Source: an uncultured Campylobacter sp. | GTDB lineage: Bacteria; Campylobacterota; Campylobacteria; Campylobacterales; Campylobacteraceae | Reading direction: 5' to 3' | Assembly (NCBI RefSeq): GCF_938017705.1 | Contig: NZ_CALIIS010000038.1 | Location: 15,531-79,530 of the forward strand | Length of the DNA: 64,000 bases | Position numbers and translations under genes: made by a program | Notes under the pieces: model-generated | What the model was told of the DNA's origin: nothing | The model's input: only the letters and a program-made list of their open reading frames with translations | Database searches by the model: none | Shown: one piece after another, positions 8,069 through 16,782 of the stretch | How positions within the stretch are numbered: the stretch's first letter is position 1 | Layout of the letters: every line of letters begins with the position of its first letter

Positions 8069-9406
8069 TTGGACACGGACAGTTCGGTTTTAATGTTAGT
8101 TTTAGCTTTTGTATTCATCTTTATGAATGCTTTTTTCGTTCTTTCGGAATTCTCAATCGTCAAAGTAAGAAAGTCTCGCCTCGAAGAGCTTATCAAGGAT
8201 AAAATTCCAAACGCAAAGCTCGCTTTTAAAATTTCAAACTCCCTAGACACCTACCTCAGCGCCACTCAGCTAGGCATTACGATAAGTTCGCTAGCCCTCG
8301 GCTGGATCGGTGAGCCCGCGGTATCGAGACTGATCGAGCTGCCGCTAAGATCCATCGGCATAGGCGGCGGAGCGGCGGCACATACGATCGCCTTCGTCAT
8401 ATCTTTTACGCTCGTTACGCTATTTCACGTCGTGCTCGGCGAGCTGGTGCCAAAATCCATCGCTATTGCCAAAACCGAGAAGATCGTACTTTTCATCTCT
8501 AGACCGCTTCATATTTTTTGGATTATGTTTTTTCCGATCATAAAGGCATTTGACTTCATCGCTGCCGTATCGCTTAAAATCATCGGCGTAAAGCCCGCCA
8601 AAGAGAGCGAGCTTGCGCTTTCGGACGAAGAGATCAAAATCATCGCGAGCGAGAGCCTAAAGGGCGGTGTGCTCGATAGCCTAGAGACCGAGATCATCAA
8701 AAATGCCGTCGATTTTAGCGACACGGTCGCTAAAGAGATAATGACGCCGAGGCGCGATCTAGTTTGCCTAAATAAGCAAAAAAGTTACGACGAAAACTAT
8801 GCAACCGTCTTGCAGTCGAAATTTACGCGCTTCCCATATATCGACGGCAGCAAGGATAACGTCCTAGGCCTCATCCACATCCGCGACATCATCCAGCAAA
8901 AGGGAGATAAAAGCTTCGATAAAATCGTGCGCAAGCTCATCATCGTGCCTGAAAACAGCCCGATCTCTAAAATTTTACCGATGATGAATAAGCAGCGCAT
9001 TTTTGCCGCGCTCGTCATCGACGAATACGGCGGCACGGCGGGATTTTTGACGATGGAAGATATAATAGAAGAAATTTTTGGCGACATCAACGACGAGCAC
9101 GACGCGAATGCACAAAATTTTAAATGTATCGACGAGAACACCTTTGAGTTTAGAGGCCGCTTCGAGATCGAAGGCGTCGAGGAGGTGATGGGCATCGACT
9201 TCGACGAGGAGACCGAGCAGCTAACGATCGGCGGCTACGTCTTTAACCTCTTCGGCAGCCTACCTGAAATCGGCGATAAAATAAGCGATGAAAACTGCGA
9301 CTATGAAGTGCTGCGAATGGATGGCACAAGAGTTTCGCTCGTAAAAGCGATCAAAAAAGCAGTCGCGCAGCCGCAAGAAAATGAAGAAGCGGAGAAAAAT
9401 AACTAA
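8069..9406 (+). CDS. CNNM/CBS-domain membrane protein (CorC/HlyC family)
   Basis: 445 residues: a DUF21/CNNM membrane domain with about four hydrophobic segments (residues 5-28, 60-80, 95-125, 135-160), a CBS pair ('IMTPRRDLVCLNKQKSY' and 'IDEYGGTAGFLTMEDIIEEIFG') and a C-terminal CorC_HlyC transporter-associated domain ('FRGRFEIEGVEEVMG'). The family is implicated in Mg2+/Co2+ efflux; 'hemolysin' in old annotations is historical. The TTG start at 8069 has AAAGGA upstream; the ATG at 8093 is an alternative. It is transcribed alone from a TATAAT about 40 bases upstream. Confidence 0.92.
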   Translation: MDTDSSVLMLVLAFVFIFMNAFFVLSEFSIVKVRKSRLEELIKDKIPNAKLAFKISNSLDTYLSATQLGITISSLALGWIGEPAVSRLIELPLRSIGIGGGAAAHTIAFVISFTLVTLFHVVLGELVPKSIAIAKTEKIVLFISRPLHIFWIMFFPIIKAFDFIAAVSLKIIGVKPAKESELALSDEEIKIIASESLKGGVLDSLETEIIKNAVDFSDTVAKEIMTPRRDLVCLNKQKSYDENYATVLQSKFTRFPYIDGSKDNVLGLIHIRDIIQQKGDKSFDKIVRKLIIVPENSPISKILPMMNKQRIFAALVIDEYGGTAGFLTMEDIIEEIFGDINDEHDANAQNFKCIDENTFEFRGRFEIEGVEEVMGIDFDEETEQLTIGGYVFNLFGSLPEIGDKISDENCDYEVLRMDGTRVSLVKAIKKAVAQPQENEEAEKNN

Positions 9407-10053
9407 GCCAAAGTGTGAGTTAATAAAATTCGCTCTGTGATGCTGCGTGCCGGAAATTTCAAGCACGCTGCCACTTGCGACGCTCTCAATCCCCATCCCC
9501 ATATAGGGCAAAAATTTATTCGCTGCTCCCGCATAGATGCCCTAATAGCGGGCACAGGAATGCCACTCGCCTTGTAGAGCGCCATAAAAGTGCTATTTAT
9601 AAGTCCTCTTCATATTACAAACAAAAGGCGAAATTCTACCGCGAAAATTCTGCCAGAGCGACGCTAGATAAAATTTCTTGATAAGCCTGTTTTCAAATTT
9701 TGCGAGATCGTAAATTTTAAAATTTCGCAGAATTTTAAAATTCTAATTGATCTAAATTTCTCGCCTAATTTAAATAGCAAGCCACACTACAAGCCCAGGC
9801 CAAGCGAATTTTAAATCCAAAGCCTAAGCGTAAAATTCTAAAATTATTAAAGATAAAATTTTGCCGCGCAATATCGCAGAATTAACTCTATCGATTTTGA
9901 TCATAAAATTTCGCCAATCTTGCTTTAAAACTTCGCAATTTTAAATTCTAAAAATTTCTAAGTAATCAAATCGGCACGCCTTAAAATTCCGCATAAATAA
10001 ATCTTAAATTCCTTTTTGCTACCATAACGAAAATTTTTTGCACGGATGGCTTT
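9407..10053. other. Intergenic region with possible minus-strand gene remnant
   Basis: About 650 bases without an intact gene. On the minus strand around 9420-9600, protein-like text switches frame (MALYKASGIPVPAIRAS in one frame, AGAANKFLPYMGMGIESVAS in another), which could be a frameshifted fragment of a lost gene. The rest is AT-rich RAATTY filler. Confidence 0.35.
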
Positions 10054-11367
10054 ATGACAAAACACAAATTCTCATCGCGCTGGGCTTTTATCATCGCTTG
10101 CGTGGGCTCCGCCGTAGGTATGGCAAATGTCTGGGGCTTCCCTTATAAACTCGGCACGAACGGCGGCGGCGCATTTTTGCTAATTTACGTTTTTTTCGTA
10201 GCGCTGTTTTCATACATAGGCCTAAGCGCCGAATACGCGATCGGTCGCCGCGCCAAAACAGGCACGCTAGGCTCATACGAATACGCGTGGAAAAGCCGCG
10301 GACTGGGCGCTATCGGTAAGGTTATCGGCTGGCTACCGCTTGCCGGTTCGATGTGTATCGCAGTGGGCTATGCCGTCATCATCGCCTACGTTCTAAAAGC
10401 GCTAGTCCAAGCCATAGACGGCTCGCTAATGAGTGAAAATACCGATACGTGGTTCAACTCTTTTGCCCTGATGCCCTACTCCGTGGTACCTTATCACTGT
10501 ATAATCGTCGCAGGCACGTTGTTGACGCTGTTTTTCGGCGCCAAAAGCATCGAAAAAACGAATAAAATTATGATGCCGCTATTTTTCGTGCTATTTGCAA
10601 TTTTGGCAATTAGGGTTGCGACACTGCAAGGCGCTGCGGGCGGATATGCGTTTCTTTTCGGCGCCGATTTTACTAAGCTAGCAGATCCGATGGTTTGGAT
10701 TTCTGCGATGGGACAGGCATTTTTCTCGCTATCGATTACGGGCTCAGGGATGATCGTCTATGGCGCGTATCTATCCAAGGACGAAGACATCGTATCTGCG
10801 GCGAAAAATACCGCGCTATTTGACACGCTAGCCGCGATGGTAGCTGCGCTAGTGATGATCCCTGCAGTATTTGCTTACGGAATGGATCCTGCGGCGGGGC
10901 CTAAGCTACTTTTCGTAACTCTGCCTAAAATTTTGCAAGATATGGCAGGCGGTAGAATTTTTGCAGTGATTTTATTTACCGCCGTGATTTTTGGTGGAAT
11001 TTCATCGCTTCAAAATATGTTCGAAGTAGTTGCCGAATCGCTAATGCATAAGTTTCCAAGGCTAAGCCGCGCATTCACGCTTGCGCTATTGTGCGCGATT
11101 TGCCTGGGCGCAGGCCTTGGTATGGAAGCCATAAGCTCATGGGGTCCGTGGATGGATTTCGTATCGATTTATATCATTCCGATCGGAGCGGTAATCGGCG
11201 CGATATCGTGGTTTTGGGTGATTAAGCGGAATGAAATTTTAGATGAGATCAATCTAGGCGCAGATATGGCTCGCGGCAAGCTCTGGTATGATATCGGGCG
11301 CTTTGTCTATGTCCCACTGGCGCTACTTTTATGCATAATCGCGCTTAGTATGCATATTTCGTTTTGA
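10054..11367 (+). CDS. NSS-family sodium-dependent transporter
   Basis: 437 residues with 11 hydrophobic segments, the usual number for prokaryotic neurotransmitter:sodium symporters (LeuT fold). TM1 carries the conserved unwound sodium/substrate-binding stretch 'ACVGSAVGMANVWGFPYKL' (about residues 15-33); 'GAYLSKDEDI' and 'GMDPAAGPKLLFVTLPKI' are also family features. It would import an amino acid or a related solute with Na+ across the inner membrane. The substrate cannot be told from sequence. Start ATG 10054 lacks a strong Shine-Dalgarno sequence. Monocistronic. Confidence 0.93.
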   Translation: MTKHKFSSRWAFIIACVGSAVGMANVWGFPYKLGTNGGGAFLLIYVFFVALFSYIGLSAEYAIGRRAKTGTLGSYEYAWKSRGLGAIGKVIGWLPLAGSMCIAVGYAVIIAYVLKALVQAIDGSLMSENTDTWFNSFALMPYSVVPYHCIIVAGTLLTLFFGAKSIEKTNKIMMPLFFVLFAILAIRVATLQGAAGGYAFLFGADFTKLADPMVWISAMGQAFFSLSITGSGMIVYGAYLSKDEDIVSAAKNTALFDTLAAMVAALVMIPAVFAYGMDPAAGPKLLFVTLPKILQDMAGGRIFAVILFTAVIFGGISSLQNMFEVVAESLMHKFPRLSRAFTLALLCAICLGAGLGMEAISSWGPWMDFVSIYIIPIGAVIGAISWFWVIKRNEILDEINLGADMARGKLWYDIGRFVYVPLALLLCIIALSMHISF

Positions 11368-11441
11368 ATTAAAATCTTGCTAGATTTAGAATTAATAGTG
11401 TTCTCTAGTAATGGAATTTTAGCAAAGCACATTTATAAATC

Positions 11442-11476
11442 ATTGCATTATCCATATAAATAATGTATAATGCAAT
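11442..11476 (+). promoter_or_regulatory. Toxin-antitoxin promoter and operator palindrome
   Basis: ATTGCATTAT (11442-11451) and ATAATGCAAT (11467-11476) form a perfect 10-base inverted repeat whose right arm overlaps the TATAAT at 11466-11471. It lies 16 bases before the antitoxin start. This is the expected position for autorepression by a RelB-type antitoxin complex (established for the family; binding here is inferred). Confidence 0.65.
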
Positions 11477-11491
11477 CAAAAAGGAGACAAT

Positions 11492-11755
11492 ATGACGCGA
11501 TCTATAAACGTAAATTTTAGAATGGATGCCGAGCTTAAAAAAGGGTTGGAGGAAGTATGCTCTGAAATGGGGCTAAATTTAACTACTGCTTTTACAATAT
11601 TTGCTAAAAAAGTATTGCAAGAACGCAAAATTCCTTTCGAGCTGACGGCAGATCCCTTTTACAGCCACGAAAATTTATCTCATCTTAAGCGCTCTTTTGA
11701 CGAATTAAAGGAAAATAGCGGGATTGAGCACGATTTGTTAGAAGCGGATCAATGA
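11492..11755 (+). CDS. RelB/DinJ-type antitoxin
   Basis: 87 residues. The N-terminal ribbon-helix-helix motif is clear: 'SINVNFRMDAELKKGLEEVC' then 'GLNLTTAFTIFAKKVLQERKIPFE', as in the RelB/DinJ family. The acidic C-terminus (about 60-87) should be the toxin-binding tail. AAGGAG precedes the ATG. It overlaps the toxin gene by four bases (ATGA). The operator palindrome and -10 box lie just upstream, consistent with autoregulation. Confidence 0.9.
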   Translation: MTRSINVNFRMDAELKKGLEEVCSEMGLNLTTAFTIFAKKVLQERKIPFELTADPFYSHENLSHLKRSFDELKENSGIEHDLLEADQ

Positions 11756-12015
11756 AAAAAATCTGGTCGCAAGAAGCTTGGAAAGATTATCTGTATTGGC
11801 AGGAAAATGATAAAAATATCCTAAAGCGCATAAATAAGTTAATCCTAGATATAGAGCGTAACGGCTACGATTGTATAGGCAAACCCGAAGCGCTAAAGGG
11901 CAATTTATCGGGGCTTTATAGTGTTAGAATAGATGGAAAAAATCGGCTCGTATTTAGAATATCTAATGGCGCCATAGAAATAGCTCAGTGTAAAACTCAC
12001 TATGGAGATAAGTAA
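11752..12015 (+). CDS. YoeB/Txe-family mRNA interferase toxin
   Basis: 87 residues with the YoeB/Txe pattern: 'SQEAWKDYLYWQENDKNILKRINKLI' at the N-terminus, 'GKPEALKGNLSGLYSVRIDGKNRLVF' in the middle and the C-terminal His-Tyr of 'CKTHYGDK', matching the YoeB catalytic end. YoeB cleaves mRNA at the ribosomal A site and inhibits translation; the neighbouring antitoxin neutralises it. Glu (in KPEAL), Arg and His residues expected at the active site are present, so the toxin looks intact. It is translationally coupled to the antitoxin. Confidence 0.92.
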   Translation: MKKIWSQEAWKDYLYWQENDKNILKRINKLILDIERNGYDCIGKPEALKGNLSGLYSVRIDGKNRLVFRISNGAIEIAQCKTHYGDK

Positions 12016-12183
12016 AATACGCACAAAAGCATCAATATCAAAGCGGTAGTATTTGTCCCAAAATAAAAACTTTCACACCCAAAAAAGGCGTAGAATTTTA
12101 AAATTTTATCTTATTTTATGGCTTAAAATTTTGAAATTCAGTGCAGATTTAAAGTAGTAAATTTCAAAATTTTACCTTGGCTG

Positions 12184-12232
12184 CTAAAAAGAAATTTCGT
12201 CGTCAAATTTAACAACAGAAATTTCTTTTTAG
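12184..12232. repeat. Perfect 15-bp inverted repeat
   Basis: CTAAAAAGAAATTTC (12184-12198) and GAAATTTCTTTTTAG (12218-12232) are exact reverse complements around a 19-base AT-rich loop. As RNA this is a stable hairpin with A/T-rich ends, readable from both strands, so it could end the toxin-antitoxin transcript. It also lies just before the small ORF at 12241. Confidence 0.6.
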
Positions 12233-12240
12233 TAAATGCG

Positions 12241-12447
12241 GTGTCTGCAAAAGAGTATCATGAGCTGCTGCAATATTTCAAGGCGCTAAACGTAAAAATA
12301 GAAGATCGGACCGACTTTATACCGCAGGCTCAAAACAACGACTATTTCACCGATAAAAACGAAATTTACAGCGACGATTTTAGCGATACGCAAATTCCGA
12401 AGAAAAATTTTAAATGGAAGCTTAGGCGGTTTTTTAGTTTGGATTGA
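12241..12447 (+). CDS. Small hypothetical protein, possibly a gene remnant
   Basis: 68 codons from a GTG. The composition is protein-like (e.g. SAKEYHELLQYFKALNVKIE and an acidic middle followed by the basic tail KKNFKWKLRRFFSLD), but there is no ribosome-binding site before the GTG. The frame is also open upstream to 12127 through the inverted repeat. It may be the surviving C-terminal part of a longer gene. I recognise no family. Confidence 0.35.
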   Translation: MSAKEYHELLQYFKALNVKIEDRTDFIPQAQNNDYFTDKNEIYSDDFSDTQIPKKNFKWKLRRFFSLD

Positions 12448-12661
12448 AATTTTAGTCCAAACGGTAAGTTCTTAAATTTAGCGAGAATTTCACGAGCAAA
12501 TAGAGGGTAGGACGGCGAGGCAAATACTCGCTCGCCGCTCCTCTAGCTTGCCACATTCACAAACCTATGGCAGGTAAAATTCACTCAGCCCGTCGCCGCA
12601 GCAAATCCTCGACGATCCAGGGATAGAGCCTCGCCCCAAAACCCCAGACCGCTCCTAATCC

Positions 12662-15178
12662 TTACTTCGCCCCTTTAGGCGGCATAAACGCGGTTAGCTT
12701 GATATCCTCGCCCGCCTTGTGTTTATAAAGCTCGATATTTACTAACGCCGTGTGGGAGATGTTGCCGTTGGCAAGCTCGCTCGTAGGCAGGTCAATCGTA
12801 AGCACGTTCGGATTTCCGTTTTTGCAAAGCCCATCGGCGTTAGGATCGTACCACGCGCCTTCAAAGATCTGCACCACGCCGCGCATTATGTCGCTGCTTA
12901 CGTTGGCTCCCGCCAAAATTTCGCCGCGAGCGTTAAACACGCGCACCAGATCGCCCTGCTTAATGCCGAGCTCCTTAGCGTCCTCGGTATTGATCAGCAC
13001 CGGCTCGCGATCCGCGACGGCGTATCTCTTGCGATTTGAGGTGTTGCTCTGCTGTGAATGCAAGCGGTCATACGGATGAATGCTAAGCAGATGAAATTTC
13101 GCGGGCTTATCCTTCATCCCGAGCCATTCGACGGGCTCGAACCACATCGGATGCGCGCCGCAGTCTTTGTAATTCATAGCGGCGATCGTATCGGAGTAAA
13201 TTTCGATCAGCCCGCTAGGCGTTCCCAAAGCCTCCAAAACAGGATCATTTCTAAAATCTTCAAACGTCACGTACACAGCACTCTCTGGCGTCTCGTAAAA
13301 TTCCGTCGGCTCGTTTTTCTCCCACCACTGCTCGAAGCTAGGCATCTGAATGCCTAAAGCGGTGTTTGCGTTCACAGCGCCAGCCGCCCCTTCGTAAAAT
13401 TCCTTGATCCAGTCCATCTCTGTTTTGCCGCCGTCTGTATAAACCTCGGCAAGCCCGTCTGCGTAAGCCTTGCAAAGGTCGGTAAAAATTTGATAATCGT
13501 CCTTCGCGCCGTACTGCTTGGCGACGACCTGCTTCATCGGGATTATATGCATATTGGAGTAGTCTCCGCTCATCGTGATGTCGTTGCGCTCATACTCCGT
13601 CGTGGTCGGGAACACGATGTCCGCCATCTTCGCAGTCGGCGTCCAGTAAATTTCATTCACTACGATGGTGCGCGGCTTGCGCCAAGCCTTTATGTTGGTG
13701 TTGGTGTCTTGATGGTGCACGATCGGATTTCCGCCGACCCAGTAGATAAAATCGATCTTCGGATAGGTGATCTTTGCGCCATTCGCGTCGATCGTCTTTC
13801 CCGGATTTAGCAGCACGTCCGCGATACGAGCTAAAGGAAAGGCAACCTTCGCCGTATTTACCAGCCACGCTTGAGTGGCTTCGCCGCCTTGCTTCTGATC
13901 CTGCGCAAGCCCTAGGAATTTGCCGTCCTTAACGACGCCGACGCTTGCGGCGTTCATTCCGCCGATCACGCCGCCCGCGCAGGTAGGCGCGCCGCCGTTA
14001 GCGTAGTGGTAGCTAAAGCCAAAGCCCCCTCCTGCAAGTCCGATCTGCCCCAGCATCGCGCACAAAGTCACGATCATCCAGTGCGCCTGCTCGCCGTGAT
14101 GAGCGCGCTGGATACCCCAGCCGGCCATTATCATCGTGCGGTTTTCGTAAAATTTTATCGCAAGCTCTTTGATCACGTCTGCGCTAATGCCGCAAATTTC
14201 GCTAGCCCACTCCGGCGTCTTGGCTACGCCGTCGCTCTGCCCCGTAAGGTACGGGACGAATTTTTCAAAGCCCACGGTGTAGTTTTGTAAAAATTCCTTA
14301 TCGTACTTGCCCTGCGAGTAGAGGTGCTGCGCCATGCCTAGCATCATCGCTACGTCGGTGTTCGGGCGAGGGGTGATCCATCGCGCCTTGCCCTCGAAAT
14401 ACTTGCCGCTTACGGTCTTGATCGGATCGATGATAATGATCTCTTTATCGCTATTTTTTAGCTGCTCAAAATACTTAAATCCCTGCTCGTCCGAGCTTGT
14501 CCACGCCACGCGAAGCGTGGAGATCGGATTGAGCCCCCAAAAGACCACGACTTTGGAATTTTCAAGTACCACGGGCCACGAGGTTTGCTGCTCATAGACC
14601 TGATTTGAGCCCGTTACGTGCGGCATTATGACCTGCGCCGCGCCCGTGGAGTAATCGCCCGTGACGCCCGTAAAGCCGCCGGTTAAATTCATAAATCTAT
14701 GAAGCAGCGTCCTTGAGACATGCACGTTGCCCGTGCTCTGCCAGCCGTAGCTGCCCGCAAACACCGAGCTCGCACCCTTTTGCTCGCGCGTCTTTTTAAG
14801 CTCGCGTGCGACGAGTTTGATCGCGTCCTCATATTTTACCTCGACCCATTCGTCAAGCCCGCGAAGCTCAGGCTTTGGATTATCGGGATCGGCGAGGTAT
14901 GATTTTCGCACCATCGGCGCCTTGATACGCGTATTATAAACGAGATCCGCCATCGTATTTTGAAGAGTATTTGGAATTTTAGAGGTGATCTTCCACGGCG
15001 CTGATTTTACGATCTTGCCGTTTTTAACGCTCGCTTTTAAAATTCCCCATCGCGCCGCAGTTAAAATTTCGCCGTTTTTCTTAAGCGCTGTAAGTTTATC
15101 CGCCGCGAGCATCGAGCTTGGGATGAGCGGAAGCGCCGAAACCGCCGCGCCGAGCTTTAAAAAATTTCGTCTTTTCAT
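12662..15178 (-). CDS. TorA-like molybdopterin N-/S-oxide reductase, Tat-exported (copy 1)
   Basis: 838 residues, the length of the DMSO reductase / TMAO reductase / BisC family. A twin-arginine signal MKRRNFLKLG opens the protein, so it is exported folded with its bis-MGD cofactor. The presumed molybdenum-ligand serine is Ser177 in TGDYSTGAAQVIMPHV. Active-site Tyr144 and Trp146 lie in GSYGWQSTG; the Tyr is a DMSO-reductase trait that E. coli TorA lacks, so substrates may include both S- and N-oxides (inference). It is the last gene of dsbB-like / cytochrome c / reductase, overlapping the cytochrome gene by four bases. It resembles the Cj0264/Cj0265 pair of C. jejuni. Confidence 0.93.
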   Translation of the reverse strand: MKRRNFLKLGAAVSALPLIPSSMLAADKLTALKKNGEILTAARWGILKASVKNGKIVKSAPWKITSKIPNTLQNTMADLVYNTRIKAPMVRKSYLADPDNPKPELRGLDEWVEVKYEDAIKLVARELKKTREQKGASSVFAGSYGWQSTGNVHVSRTLLHRFMNLTGGFTGVTGDYSTGAAQVIMPHVTGSNQVYEQQTSWPVVLENSKVVVFWGLNPISTLRVAWTSSDEQGFKYFEQLKNSDKEIIIIDPIKTVSGKYFEGKARWITPRPNTDVAMMLGMAQHLYSQGKYDKEFLQNYTVGFEKFVPYLTGQSDGVAKTPEWASEICGISADVIKELAIKFYENRTMIMAGWGIQRAHHGEQAHWMIVTLCAMLGQIGLAGGGFGFSYHYANGGAPTCAGGVIGGMNAASVGVVKDGKFLGLAQDQKQGGEATQAWLVNTAKVAFPLARIADVLLNPGKTIDANGAKITYPKIDFIYWVGGNPIVHHQDTNTNIKAWRKPRTIVVNEIYWTPTAKMADIVFPTTTEYERNDITMSGDYSNMHIIPMKQVVAKQYGAKDDYQIFTDLCKAYADGLAEVYTDGGKTEMDWIKEFYEGAAGAVNANTALGIQMPSFEQWWEKNEPTEFYETPESAVYVTFEDFRNDPVLEALGTPSGLIEIYSDTIAAMNYKDCGAHPMWFEPVEWLGMKDKPAKFHLLSIHPYDRLHSQQSNTSNRKRYAVADREPVLINTEDAKELGIKQGDLVRVFNARGEILAGANVSSDIMRGVVQIFEGAWYDPNADGLCKNGNPNVLTIDLPTSELANGNISHTALVNIELYKHKAGEDIKLTAFMPPKGAK

Positions 15179-15783
15179 TTCATATCCTTTAAATTTACGT
15201 CCTTGGAGTGCTTTTGCAGATACTGCACCACCGTCCAGCTCTCATCCTTGCTAATAGGCGTGCGCGAAAGCATCGATTTGATGTAGCCCGGCCATCTGTT
15301 GGCTTCGTAGCTGACGGGTTGGTGCAGAGCGTGACAGACGCTACACGAGGCTTCAAATTTCTCCTTAGCGCCAGCGAAAATTTTATCCACGTCGCCGCTT
15401 AGCGCGCTCTCGTCGGTGTAGGCGGTTATTTTAACCTTATTAAAGCCGTCCTCTTCGCCTAAGCTCTCGCTTTGAAATTTAGCCTGCTTCGAAAACGCCA
15501 CTGCGATTATGCGCGCTTTAGGCGTGAAATAAATAACATTGGGCGCCTTTGGATTTTGATAGCCGATGAGCGAAAATTTCACCGCTCCGTCCTTGACCTC
15601 CAAGACCTCTATGGCATTCGTAGGCAGCAGCCTGCCGTCCTTGTGCGATAAATCGCCGCTTACGCTTACCTGCTTTAGCACCGTGCCGTAAAGCGTCTCG
15701 CCCGCCTTAACCTCGGCGTTTGCACAGCTTGCGATCACAGCCGCAAGAGCCGCCGCAGCCGCAATAGAATTTAAAAACTTCAT
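15175..15783 (-). CDS. Periplasmic monohaem cytochrome c, partner of TorA-like reductase (copy 1)
   Basis: 202 residues: signal peptide (about 1-23), a beta-rich N-terminal part ('LYGTVLKQVSVSGDLSHKDG...') and a single C-terminal haem site CSVCH (about residue 151-155) with HQPVSYEANRWPGYIKSMLS supplying a possible Met ligand. This is the layout of the Campylobacter cytochrome paired with TorA-like reductases (related to the C-terminal domain of TorC), which passes electrons from the quinol pool chain to the reductase. ATG 15783 follows AAAGGAT. The stop overlaps the reductase ATG, coupling expression. Confidence 0.9.
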   Translation of the reverse strand: MKFLNSIAAAAALAAVIASCANAEVKAGETLYGTVLKQVSVSGDLSHKDGRLLPTNAIEVLEVKDGAVKFSLIGYQNPKAPNVIYFTPKARIIAVAFSKQAKFQSESLGEEDGFNKVKITAYTDESALSGDVDKIFAGAKEKFEASCSVCHALHQPVSYEANRWPGYIKSMLSRTPISKDESWTVVQYLQKHSKDVNLKDMK

Positions 15784-15803
15784 GCTTATCCTTTCTTAAA
15801 ATT

Positions 15804-16403
15804 TTAAAAACTTCTCGTAAATCTGCCGTATAAAAAACTCGCAAATATCACGGTCAAAACAGCCGCGAATGCCGCAAACGCTATCTGCGCGCACTGCGCC
15901 GCGTCTGCAAATTTAATGCTCGGCACCAGATAAAATCCCTCGCCGTAAAATCCGCCGAAAAAACTCTGCACTTCGCTAAGTGCGGTGCCTGCGGGGAAGG
16001 ACGGGGTGCCCGTGCAGCTTGCGGGGCGAAATAGCTCCGGTAGCAGGCTATCAAGCGGCGCTGCGAAAGGGAAAGCGGGTGCCGCGAGGCAATTTGCGGT
16101 ATCTGCGACAGGGCTCGGCGCGGAGCTTTGTAAATAGCCGTATATCGCGCCCGCAAATCCGAGCGCGTAAGCAATGAGCCTTGTTATGAAGCCAAACGGC
16201 AGCAGCAAGCCGATGAGCGCGCCCACGCCCGCCACGGCAAAGCCCAAACGCACGAGGGCGCCCATCTGCGTAGGCGACATAAAAAGGTAGCGCTGAAAGA
16301 AAAAATACGATACCGCAAGATAGCCTGCGCTTATCACAAAGAGCCAAAACCACGGCGTAGCGGTATTTTGCCACGCGTAAATCTTCAAAATCAATCTATT
16401 CAA
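15804..16403 (-). CDS. DsbB/DsbI-like membrane protein lacking the first Cys pair
   Basis: 199 residues with about four membrane helices. The second periplasmic loop has Cys105 and Cys130 in the context NCLAAP...FAAPLDSLLPELFRPASC, which matches the Cys104-Cys130 loop of E. coli DsbB (including PLD..LP..F). The first loop, where DsbB has CVLC before YERCALF, reads SYFFFQRYLF here and has no cysteines, so quinone-linked reoxidation by the standard route should be impossible. The TTG start at 16403 has a strong GGAGGAG. It is the first gene of the operon with the cytochrome c and TorA-like reductase. A quinol or haem-related role is possible but unproven. Confidence 0.7.
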   Translation of the reverse strand: MNRLILKIYAWQNTATPWFWLFVISAGYLAVSYFFFQRYLFMSPTQMGALVRLGFAVAGVGALIGLLLPFGFITRLIAYALGFAGAIYGYLQSSAPSPVADTANCLAAPAFPFAAPLDSLLPELFRPASCTGTPSFPAGTALSEVQSFFGGFYGEGFYLVPSIKFADAAQCAQIAFAAFAAVLTVIFASFLYGRFTRSF

Positions 16404-16423
16404 GATCTCCTCCGTCTTATAAA

Positions 16424-16454
16424 ATTCTTAAGAATACTTTTTAATCTTAAGATT
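16424..16454 (-). promoter_or_regulatory. Two tandem CTTAAG-centred palindromes before the dsbB-like operon
   Basis: ATTCTTAAGAAT (16424-16435) and AATCTTAAGATT (16443-16454) are perfect 12-base palindromes with centres 19 bases apart, between a minus-strand TATAAT (16475-16470) and the start codon. They look like a paired operator for a dimeric regulator. The regulator is unknown. Confidence 0.5.
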
Positions 16455-16782
16455 TAAATTTATAAGGGAATTATAGCAATAAAAGATAAAAATTCGAGTC
16501 TGCATTGCCCTAAATATCGGAGTTTTATAAGCTTTAAGCTTAACGTATAAAATTTCAATTTTAAAATTTGTCGCTCCTTGCGCGGCGGCAAAACGTTTTT
16601 GAGATATGAAATTAAAATGATAGATTTTATAAAATTTTATCTTTGTCAGAGCCTGCTTTGAGGAAAAATATACCGATTTTAAAACCCCAGGCAACTCCGA
16701 CGCTCAATAAATATTATGAAGATGATATAATGAGCCAAAATTTTGAATAACATCACTTTATAATTTAAGGACGAGGTGCCGT
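16455..16782. other. Divergent intergenic region
   Basis: AT-rich region between the leftward dsbB-like operon and a rightward gene. It contains a minus-strand TATAAT (16470-16475), an AAATTTGTCGC word (16564-16574) identical to one arm of the palindrome at 25385-25410, and plus-strand TATAAT boxes at 16726-16731 and 16759-16764. No gene is supported. Confidence 0.45.

Noticed and set aside
13490..14597. Long open frames opposite the first torA-like gene
   Set aside because: They are complementary-strand shadows of a well-supported 838-residue protein in GC-rich codons.
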